Notes under the pieces: generated by a model
The model's input: the letters and a program-made list of their open reading frames with translations, nothing else
Told to the model about the DNA's origin: nothing
Database searches by the model: none
DNA from: HRBIN12 sp964640965
Lineage (GTDB): Bacteria; Actinomycetota; UBA4738; HRBIN12
Direction of reading: 5' to 3'
NCBI GenBank assembly: GCA_964640965.1
Contig: CAZXJB010000100.1
Coordinates: forward strand, 1-9,038
Length of the DNA: 9,038 bases
Translations under genes and position numbers: made by a program
Part shown: piece by piece, positions 1 to 5,571 of the stretch
How positions within the stretch are numbered: position 1 is the first letter of the stretch
Layout of the letters: the number at the start of each line of letters is the position of its first letter

Positions 1-100
1 CGTCCCGGGAACCAACCGACGTCTCATGCCGCCTCCTTTCCGCAGCAGGAGGTCTCGCCACCCTCCCGTGAGCGCAGACGGTTGCTCTCGGGCGAAGTGT

Positions 101-120
101 TCTCTCTCTCTCTCTCTCTC
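101..120. repeat. (TC)10 dinucleotide microsatellite
   Basis: Ten uninterrupted TC units lie about 100 bp upstream of the exporter's predicted -10 element. Perfect dinucleotide tracts of this length are uncommon in high-GC bacterial DNA and are prone to slipped-strand length change. The position relative to the promoter would allow an effect on upstream regulator binding, but nothing in the sequence proves one. Confidence 0.9.
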
Positions 121-128
121 GTTGTCAA

Positions 129-161
129 ATCGAGCGACGGGGGTCGGCGGATCGAGCAACG
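129..161. repeat. Imperfect direct repeat ATCGAGCRACG, two copies
   Basis: Copies at 129-139 (ATCGAGCGACG) and 151-161 (ATCGAGCAACG) differ at one base and start 22 bp apart, close to two helical turns, so both lie on the same DNA face. They could be paired binding sites for a regulator of the exporter gene. This is only a pattern; the regulator is unknown. Confidence 0.35.
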
Positions 162-223
162 AGGATGGCGCTCATCTGCGCCGCGGCACGGGTCGTCGGG
201 GCTTGCGCTCGTGGATCGGGCCG

Positions 224-229
224 TATCCT
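224..229 (+). promoter_or_regulatory. -10 element TATCCT of leaderless exporter promoter
   Basis: The hexamer fits the actinobacterial TANNNT -10 pattern and ends 6 nt before the ATG at 236, so transcription is predicted to begin at or next to the start codon. A TTGCGC at 203-208 could act as a -35 box, although the 15-nt spacer is short. This site is the main reason for choosing the 236 start. Confidence 0.6.
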
Positions 230-235
230 GGCTGC

Positions 236-2224
236 ATGCGCGGTCACGGCCGTCTGTACCGGCCCATCCCCGAGGAGGACCTCCGCCCCATCCGGCGCTC
301 GACCGTGCGGCGGGTGATCGACACGTTCCGGCCCTACCGGCGCAAGGTCGGCCTGGTCGCGCTCGCCATCGTCACGACCTCGGCCCTCGGGGTCGTGAAC
401 CCGATCCTCATCAAGCTCGTGTTCGACCGCGCCCTGTTCGGCAACCCGCCGGGGCTGTGCGACGGCGGCGCGTGCCCGGACATGGGGAACCTGTACCTGT
501 TCGCCGGCCTCATGATCGTCATCCCGATCGTGACCGGGGCGATCGGCATCGGGCAGACCTACCTCGCGAACCTCGTAGGCCTGCGGGTGATGCAGGACCT
601 GCGCGACGCCCTCTACTCGCACCTGCAGGCGATGCCGTTGCGGTTCTTCACGACGACGCGCACCGGCGAGATCCAGTCGCGTCTCGCGAACGACGTGGGC
701 GGCGTGCAGACCGTCGTCACCGACACGATGTCGAGCATCCTGTCCAACGTCGTCGTGATCGTGAGCACGCTCATCGCGATGACGCTGCTTTCCTGGCAGC
801 TCACGGTGCTCTCGCTCTCGATGCTGCCGATCTTCCTGTGGCTGACGGCGAAGGTGGGCCGGGCGCGGCGCGAGGTCGCGGCGAGCACCCAGAAGACCCT
901 CGCCGACCTCACCGCGGTGACCGAGGAGACGCTCTCGGTCTCGGGGATCCTGCTGTCGAAGACGTTCGGGCGCAGGCGGTTCGAGGAGGAGCGCTTCCGG
1001 CGCGAGAACGAGCGGCTCACCGGCCTGCAGATCCGCCAGACGATGATCGGCCGCTCGTTCTTCGCGGTCGTGGGCACCTTCTTCTCGATCACGCCGGCCC
1101 TCGTGTACCTCGTCGCGGGGTGGGTGCTCCGCGACGACCCGGCGAGCGCGATCACCGCGGGCACGCTCGTGTCGTTCACCACGCTGCAGTCGCGGCTGTT
1201 CTTCCCGATCGGCTCGATGCTCCAGGTCTCGACCGAGGTGCAGTCCTCGATGGCGCTGTTCGACCGGATCTTCGAGTACCTGGACCTGCCGCCCGAGATC
1301 CGCGACGCGCCCGACGCGATCCCGCTGCGCCCCGAGGAGGTCCGCGGCGAGGTCGCCTTCCACGACGTCTGGTTCCGGTACGAGGAGCCGCGCCCGGGCG
1401 ACGAGGCGCCGCCCGACGGGCCGGCCCGCGCGACACCGGTGAGCCCGCCCGACGCCGGGCAGGCGCGCGAGTGGACGCTCGAGGGCGTGAGCTTCCGGAT
1501 CGAGCCGGGGAAGCTCGCGGCGCTCGTCGGTCCGAGCGGCGCGGGGAAGACGACGATCACGTACCTGATCCCGCGGCTGTACGACGTGCAGCGCGGCTCG
1601 GTCACGATCGACGGGGTCGACGTGCGGAAGATCCGCCTGGACTCGCTCGGCGACCTGATCGGCGTGGTGACGCAGGAGACCTACCTCTTCCACACGACGG
1701 TCCGCCGGAACCTGCTGTACGGCAAGCCCGACGCGACCCAGGAGGAGCTCGAGGCGGCGGCCCGCGCGGCGAACATCCACGAGCGGATCCTCGAGCTCCC
1801 CGACGGCTACGACACGGTCGTCGGCGAGCGCGGGTACAAGCTCTCCGGCGGCGAGAAGCAGCGCCTGGCCATCGCCCGCGTGATCCTGAAGGACCCGCGC
1901 ATCCTGATCCTCGACGAGGCGACCTCGAACCTCGACACGACCTCCGAGCGCCTGGTCCAGGCCGCCCTGGAGCCGCTCATGGAGGGGCGCACGACGATCG
2001 CGATCGCGCACCGGCTGTCGACGATCCTGCGGGCCGACGTGATCTTCGTCGTGGACCGCGGACGGATCGTGGAGCAGGGGACGCACGAGGAGCTCCTCGA
2101 GCGCGGCGGGCTGTACGCGCGCCTGTACGAGCAGCAGTTCCGCGGCGGGCTCGTGCAGGCCGAGTGCGAGGACGGCCTGATCCTCGCGACCGGCGAGATC
2201 GTGCGCACCGCGAGCGCCGGCTGA
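236..2224 (+). CDS. ABC exporter half-transporter (fused membrane and ATPase domains, MsbA/BmrA type)
   Basis: A 662-residue type IV ABC exporter subunit, expected to dimerise in the cytoplasmic membrane and use ATP to expel a lipid or hydrophobic compound; the substrate cannot be read from sequence. The N-terminal membrane domain has clear hydrophobic segments near 38-63, 85-110, 163-203, 273-298 and 306-330. The ATPase domain is complete: A-loop Tyr382, Walker A GPSGAGKTT 432-440, Q-loop Gln480, signature LSGGEKQR 536-543, Walker B ILILDE 556-561, D-loop SNLD following it and switch His592. Oddities are a roughly 28-residue Pro/Ala/Asp-rich insertion after the A-loop (about 383-411) and a Cys pair, Cys75 and Cys80, in the first outer loop. 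The start at ATG 236 was chosen because a -10 hexamer lies 6 nt upstream and codon bias becomes gene-like there. A MarR regulator follows 53 bp after the stop, before that gene's first minigene start. Confidence 0.93.
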   Translation: MRGHGRLYRPIPEEDLRPIRRSTVRRVIDTFRPYRRKVGLVALAIVTTSALGVVNPILIKLVFDRALFGNPPGLCDGGACPDMGNLYLFAGLMIVIPIVTGAIGIGQTYLANLVGLRVMQDLRDALYSHLQAMPLRFFTTTRTGEIQSRLANDVGGVQTVVTDTMSSILSNVVVIVSTLIAMTLLSWQLTVLSLSMLPIFLWLTAKVGRARREVAASTQKTLADLTAVTEETLSVSGILLSKTFGRRRFEEERFRRENERLTGLQIRQTMIGRSFFAVVGTFFSITPALVYLVAGWVLRDDPASAITAGTLVSFTTLQSRLFFPIGSMLQVSTEVQSSMALFDRIFEYLDLPPEIRDAPDAIPLRPEEVRGEVAFHDVWFRYEEPRPGDEAPPDGPARATPVSPPDAGQAREWTLEGVSFRIEPGKLAALVGPSGAGKTTITYLIPRLYDVQRGSVTIDGVDVRKIRLDSLGDLIGVVTQETYLFHTTVRRNLLYGKPDATQEELEAAARAANIHERILELPDGYDTVVGERGYKLSGGEKQRLAIARVILKDPRILILDEATSNLDTTSERLVQAALEPLMEGRTTIAIAHRLSTILRADVIFVVDRGRIVEQGTHEELLERGGLYARLYEQQFRGGLVQAECEDGLILATGEIVRTASAG

Positions 2225-2265
2225 GCGGGCGCCCGAGCGGGGCGGCCCGTGCGCGGGCGGCCGCG

Positions 2266-2271
2266 TATCGT
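2266..2271 (+). promoter_or_regulatory. -10 element TATCGT of leaderless marR promoter
   Basis: A TANNNT hexamer ends 6 nt before the GTG at 2278. By the spacing seen at the other starts in this window, the transcript should begin at that GTG, which opens a 4-codon minigene and not the regulator itself. No convincing -35 box is visible in the GC-rich DNA upstream. Confidence 0.55.
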
Positions 2272-2277
2272 GGAGCC

Positions 2278-2314
2278 GTGACCGAGCCATGACCGAGCCA
2301 TGACCGAGCCATGA
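2278..2314 (+). other. Three nested 4-codon upstream minigenes (start-Thr-Glu-Pro-stop)
   Basis: The 11-bp repeats create three complete tiny reading frames: 2278-2292 (GTG start), 2289-2303 and 2300-2314 (ATG starts). Each encodes fMet-Thr-Glu-Pro then TGA. The TGA of each overlaps the next start as ATGA, and the last TGA (2312-2314) overlaps the marR ATG at 2311. This is the classic geometry of translational coupling by termination and reinitiation, here chained three times. In E. coli a C-terminal proline, notably Glu-Pro before a stop, is known to slow termination, so these peptides could also pause ribosomes. Whether they are translated is inference; the geometry is seen directly. Confidence 0.6.
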
Positions 2315-2321
2315 ACGAGCC
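2278..2321 (+). repeat. Four tandem copies of an 11-bp unit carrying a start codon
   Basis: Units begin at 2278 (GTGACCGAGCC), 2289 and 2300 (ATGACCGAGCC each) and 2311 (ATGAACGAGCC). Each begins with a start codon. Because 11 is not a multiple of three, successive starts fall in different frames. The last unit is the beginning of the marR coding sequence, so the array is a tandem multiplication of the marR start region, probably by replication slippage. Confidence 0.95.
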
Positions 2322-2754
2322 CGATCTCGCTCGGTTGCTGCTCGAGGCGCACCGCGCGCTTGCGACGGAGCTCGCGCGGGTCCTCGCGGAGCGAGGGTAC
2401 CCCGATACCCGGCCCGGGTACGCGGCGGTGTTCCTGCACATCGATCGGCGCTCGGGCACGCGCCTGACGGAGCTCGCCCGCCGGGCGCGGATCACCAAGC
2501 AGGGGATGATGCTGCTGGTCGACGAGCTCGAGGAGCGCGGGTACGTTCGCCGCGTGCCCGACCCGGAGGACGGCAGGGCGAAGATCGTCCGGCTGACCGC
2601 GCGGGGGCGGCGGTGCGCGGCCGAGACGCGCCGGGTCGTCGCGGGGATCTGGAGCCGCACGCGGCGGGAGCTCGGCGACCGGCGGTTCGAGGCGCTGCGC
2701 GAGGCGCTCGAGCTGCTCGCGGGCGGCGAGGGTGAGGAGGACCCGGGCGCCTGA
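2311..2754 (+). CDS. MarR-family transcriptional regulator
   Basis: A 147-residue winged helix-turn-helix repressor of usual MarR length. A helical dimerisation region (about 1-35 and 100-140) flanks the DNA-binding domain. The helix-turn-helix covers about 52-75 (LTELARRARITKQGMMLLVDELEERG) and the wing about 79-98, with the family's Asp87-Gly-Arg89 turn and a following LTxxG (95-99). MarR proteins bind short palindromes as dimers and release them when a small ligand binds. The gene lies between an ABC exporter and a scramblase-like gene on the same strand, so control of one or both is likely but not shown. ATG 2311 is the only start that yields the full protein, because the three upstream repeat starts all end after four codons. 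Translation may therefore depend on reinitiation from them. Confidence 0.9.
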   Translation: MNEPDLARLLLEAHRALATELARVLAERGYPDTRPGYAAVFLHIDRRSGTRLTELARRARITKQGMMLLVDELEERGYVRRVPDPEDGRAKIVRLTARGRRCAAETRRVVAGIWSRTRRELGDRRFEALREALELLAGGEGEEDPGA

Positions 2755-2786
2755 CGCGCCTTGCGCGGATCCGGCCGGAGGCGCGG

Positions 2787-2792
2787 TAGGGT
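2787..2792 (+). promoter_or_regulatory. -10 element TAGGGT before the scramblase-like gene
   Basis: A TANNNT hexamer between marR and the scramblase-like gene. A TTGCGC at 2761-2766 is a possible -35 box, but the 20-nt spacer is long. Transcription would start near 2799, giving a short leader that carries a purine-rich ribosome binding site. This gene therefore differs from its leaderless neighbours. Confidence 0.45.
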
Positions 2793-2808
2793 TCGGCCGA
2801 GGGCCGAA
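2792..2808. promoter_or_regulatory. Perfect dyad TTCGGCC-GAG-GGCCGAA, possible operator
   Basis: Two perfect 7-bp arms at 2792-2798 and 2802-2808 flank a 3-nt centre. The left arm shares its first base with the end of the -10 hexamer, so the dyad covers the predicted transcription start, where a repressor would block polymerase. Its 17-bp size suits a MarR-type dimer, and a marR gene ends 37 bp upstream. It could instead fold as a short hairpin in the leader RNA. Confidence 0.4.
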
Positions 2809-2812
2809 GGGG

Positions 2813-2819
2813 GGAGGAG
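2813..2819 (+). promoter_or_regulatory. Shine-Dalgarno GGAGGAG deciding the 2821 start
   Basis: A strong purine-rich run (GGAGGAG within a longer G/A stretch from 2809) lies immediately before ATG 2821. It is among the few recognisable ribosome binding sites in the window and supports this start over the in-frame TTG at 2761. The GGAGG core is 3 nt from the ATG, somewhat closer than usual. Confidence 0.6.
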
Positions 2820-2820
2820 C

Positions 2821-3426
2821 ATGTCCGAGCTGCTGCAGCGCGACCGGCTGGTGTTCCGGCAGGCGGCGAAGCTCATCGAGCTCAACATCGACTTCGCCAT
2901 CCTCGACGAGGAGGGGAACGAGGTCGGCAGGATCCGGCAGGAGGGGCAGTCGCAGCTGAAGAAGCTCGCGCGCCTGGTGAGCTCGCTCGACCAGTTCATG
3001 ACGCACACGCTCGCCGTGTACGACCGGGCGGGGGTGAAGGTGCTCGAGATGACCCGCCCGCGCAAGCTGCTGAAGTCGAGCGTGCTCGTCCGCGACGGTG
3101 GCGGAGCGGAGGTCGGCAGGATCGTGCAGGAGAACGTCGTCGGGAAGATCCACTTCGCGCTGCAGGACGCCGCCGGGAGCCGGATCGGCGCGATCCGGGC
3201 CGAGAACTGGCGCGCGTGGAACTTCTCGCTCCAGGACGCGAGCGGGGCCGAGGTCGGGCGGATCACGAAGACCTGGGAGGGGCTCGCCCGGGCGCTGTTC
3301 ACCACGGCGGACCACTACGTGCTCGAGGTCTCGCCCTCCGTGGGGGGACCGCTCCGGCAGCTCTTGCTCGCCTCGGCGGCCGGGATCGACCTCGCGCTGA
3401 AGCAGGATGCCCGCGGCCTGAGCTGA
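2821..3426 (+). CDS. Phospholipid scramblase/LURP-one-like (tubby-fold) protein
   Basis: A 201-residue protein resembling bacterial scramblase-related/LURP-one proteins, whose fold is a 12-stranded beta barrel wrapped round a C-terminal hydrophobic helix. Five degenerate repeats of the form hydrophobic-x-hydrophobic-x-D-x2-G-x-EVGRI are visible near residues 25-41, 64-80, 88-104, 112-130 and 135-152, each reading as a beta hairpin. A hydrophobic helix follows at about 177-196. There is no signal peptide. The biochemical role of bacterial members is not settled; lipid binding or membrane association is an inference from the fold. The gene has its own promoter and ribosome binding site 66 bp after marR. 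It ends 9 bp from the convergent GH38 gene with no recognisable terminator between. The family call is fairly sure, the function unknown. Confidence 0.75.
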   Translation: MSELLQRDRLVFRQAAKLIELNIDFAILDEEGNEVGRIRQEGQSQLKKLARLVSSLDQFMTHTLAVYDRAGVKVLEMTRPRKLLKSSVLVRDGGGAEVGRIVQENVVGKIHFALQDAAGSRIGAIRAENWRAWNFSLQDASGAEVGRITKTWEGLARALFTTADHYVLEVSPSVGGPLRQLLLASAAGIDLALKQDARGLS

Positions 3427-3435
3427 CGGCGGGGA

Positions 3436-5544
3436 TCAGCCGAGGCCACCGCGGGTCCGAACGGCCTGGATCCGCGCCGGGCCGAGCTCGAGCTCGCTGC
3501 TCGCGACGCGGGCGCGCACCGGGCGGTCGGTGGGGTTCCAGAGCCGGACCTCGACCTCCTCGCCCTCCCCGCCCGGCCGCCGCACGGCCGAGAGGCAGGC
3601 CTCGCCCGAGAGCTCGAGGAGGGTCCCCGCGACGGGCAGGCGGCCGCCGCCGTCGGCGGGCGCCTCGAGGATCGGCAGCGCCAGGCGCTCCCAGGCCGCG
3701 AGCAGGGCCGCCGGCGGCCCGGCGGGCATCACGCCGAGGAGGACCGGCCAGGTGCCCAGCATCTGCGCCTCGGGGGTGGGGACGTCGGGGCCGGCCGCGT
3801 ACGGGCGCGTGGCGAGGCGCTCGCGGCTGATCGTTCCCACGCACCGCAGGAGCGTGATCGCGAGCTCGGGCCCGGTGACCTCGTACTCGACGACGCCCTC
3901 GGCGAGGGCGGCCAGGCCGCCGGCGGCGACCATCCCCCGGGCCGGCCACACCGGCGAGGGGGGCTCGAGCCCTCCCTCGCCCACGAGCGGCCGGCGGACG
4001 AGCTCGAAGGGCGCGCCCGCGAGCGAGCCGGTCGCGCGCTCGGGGAGGCGCAGGTGCAGTCGGAGACGGTGGTCGGGCCGCTCGTTGCGGACGGCGCCCT
4101 CCAGACGCAGGAAGGGCTCCTCCCGCAGGCGGCGGAGGCGCAGGCGGACCTCCAGGCCCGGCCAGGCGGCGAGCACCGTCCGCCCGTCGGTCTCCAGGCG
4201 CTCGGGCCCGCGCGCCTGGCCGCCGGGGCAGAACGTGTAGAGATCGCCGATGTCCGGCTCGTCGCGGAGGGTGAACGCGAGGCCGCCGACGTGGACCCAC
4301 CCGTCCTCGACCGTGACGCGCAGCGAGCGCTCGCGCGGCTCGGCTCCCGCGGCGACGACGCGCCAGCCGAGCCCGGGCACACCCTCCCGCTCGAAGGGGG
4401 ACGGGTTGAAGCGGATCGTGCCCGATCGCTCGACCCCGGCGCCGAGCCTGCCCAGGGCCTCGCGGGCGAGGGCCTCGGCGAGCGCCCGCGCGGCCGCGAA
4501 CCGGGCGTCCACGTCGCGCGCCACCTGGTCGTGGGAGCAGCCGCACGCCGAGTCGTGGGCGCCGTTCCACAGCAGGAGCTTCCAGGCGCGGCGCAGGCGC
4601 TCCTCGGCGCCCTCGGCGCCGGGCACGAGGGCCGAAAGCGGCTCGGCGACGCGCTCGAGCAGCGCCTCCACGCGGGCCCGCTCACGCTTCTGGTGGGCCC
4701 GGGCCGAGGCCACGCCGGTGAGCAGGTTCGCCCGCGCCGAGGAGCGGAGCTCGCCCCGGTGGGTCGGGACCTCCGCGCGCAGCCGCCGCCCGCGCAGGTG
4801 CTCGGCGATGCCGCCGATGTGGATCTCCAGGTCCTCCAGGCGCCCGGCCGCGGCGGCCACCCGCTCGGGCAGCGTCGGGTCCGGCCCGGCGTGGTCCGAG
4901 CCGACCATGACGAGGATCCGGTCGCCCGCCGCGAACGGCCGGTGGCGTTCGACCGTCCGCCGGACGGCCTCGGCGAGCTCGACGGGGTCCGCCAGGCGCC
5001 GGAAGGGCTCGCCGTCGAAGTAGCCGAACGCGAGGTACCCGGCGAGCACCGCGCTGCCGTCGGGCGCCTCCCAGCGGAAGACGTCCCGGTCCACGGCCTC
5101 CGGGACCCCCCGCCAGACGACCGCGTGCCCGATCCCGACCGACCGGAGGATCTGCGGCATCTGCCCGACGTGGCCGAACTGGTCCGGCAGGTACCCGACC
5201 TCGAGCGCCCCGCCGAGCTCGCGGGCGCGCGCGAGCCCCAGCTCGAGGTTCCGCAGGTGCGACTCGCCCGAGACGAGGAACGCGTCCATCTGCGCGACCC
5301 ACGGCCCCGCCGACAGGCGCCCGGCCCGGACGTGGCGCCGCAGGTCTGCCTCGCGCTCGGGCCGCACGACGAGGTAGTCGTCGATCATCTGGGTCTGGCC
5401 GTCCAGGTGGAAGTGGGGGAACCCGCCGTCGGCGAGCGCGAGGAGCGCATCCATCATCCCGACCAGGCGCGAGCGGAGCTCGCCGAAGGGCGCGTACCAC
5501 TCGCGGTCCCAGTGCGTGTGCGGCACGAGCGTGACCCGCTCCAC
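3436..5544 (-). CDS. GH38 alpha-mannosidase-like glycoside hydrolase
   Basis: A 702-residue retaining glycosidase of family GH38, probably cytoplasmic since no signal peptide is present. The start carries the family motif HTHWDREWY, giving zinc ligands His11 and Asp13. Asp121 in LPDQFGH is the expected nucleophile and third ligand. His330 in AHDSACGCSHD is the expected fourth ligand, and Asp217 in GSDH is the likely acid/base region. Layout is a catalytic barrel (about 1-245), helical middle domain (about 255-345) and C-terminal beta domains. The motifs resemble E. coli MngB (2-O-mannosylglycerate hydrolase) more than eukaryotic lysosomal or Golgi enzymes, but the protein is about 170 residues shorter than MngB, so the substrate is open. 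The start is GTG 5544, 27 bp after the stop of the AI-2E gene. A weak -10-like GAGACT (5552-5557) lies 7 nt upstream, so an internal leaderless promoter is possible alongside read-through. Confidence 0.9.
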   Translation of the reverse strand: MERVTLVPHTHWDREWYAPFGELRSRLVGMMDALLALADGGFPHFHLDGQTQMIDDYLVVRPEREADLRRHVRAGRLSAGPWVAQMDAFLVSGESHLRNLELGLARARELGGALEVGYLPDQFGHVGQMPQILRSVGIGHAVVWRGVPEAVDRDVFRWEAPDGSAVLAGYLAFGYFDGEPFRRLADPVELAEAVRRTVERHRPFAAGDRILVMVGSDHAGPDPTLPERVAAAAGRLEDLEIHIGGIAEHLRGRRLRAEVPTHRGELRSSARANLLTGVASARAHQKRERARVEALLERVAEPLSALVPGAEGAEERLRRAWKLLLWNGAHDSACGCSHDQVARDVDARFAAARALAEALAREALGRLGAGVERSGTIRFNPSPFEREGVPGLGWRVVAAGAEPRERSLRVTVEDGWVHVGGLAFTLRDEPDIGDLYTFCPGGQARGPERLETDGRTVLAAWPGLEVRLRLRRLREEPFLRLEGAVRNERPDHRLRLHLRLPERATGSLAGAPFELVRRPLVGEGGLEPPSPVWPARGMVAAGGLAALAEGVVEYEVTGPELAITLLRCVGTISRERLATRPYAAGPDVPTPEAQMLGTWPVLLGVMPAGPPAALLAAWERLALPILEAPADGGGRLPVAGTLLELSGEACLSAVRRPGGEGEEVEVRLWNPTDRPVRARVASSELELGPARIQAVRTRGGLG

Positions 5545-5571
5545 GCGGGCGAGTCTCGCACGCCCGGCCGG

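Larger units (their letters stand above)
1..235. other. Non-coding region upstream of the ABC exporter
   Basis: No gene is recognised here. The exporter frame stays open back to an ATG at 26, but its codons in this stretch often end in T or A, unlike the almost uniform G/C third positions downstream of 236, so I read it as non-coding. It holds a (TC)10 tract at 101-120 and an 11-bp direct repeat ATCGAGCRACG at 129-139 and 151-161 (22-bp period). It also holds an inverted repeat CCTCCT/AGGAGG at 32-37 and 47-52, and the exporter promoter at its right end. No tRNA, riboswitch or terminator was recognised. Confidence 0.6.

Noticed and set aside
26..235. N-terminal extension of the ABC exporter from ATG 26 or GTG 68
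   Set aside because: Third codon positions are not G/C-biased like the real genes, there is no well-spaced ribosome binding site, and a leaderless -10 sits exactly before ATG 236.
2226..2260. GC-rich hairpin (GCCCG-TGCG-CGGGC at 2245-2258) as terminator after the exporter
   Set aside because: The stem is only 5 bp with no following T-run; such stems are expected by chance at this GC content.
125..2290. Long minus-strand open frame opposite the ABC exporter
   Set aside because: It has no domain motifs and a biased Arg/Asp/Leu composition; the plus strand carries an unmistakable ABC transporter.
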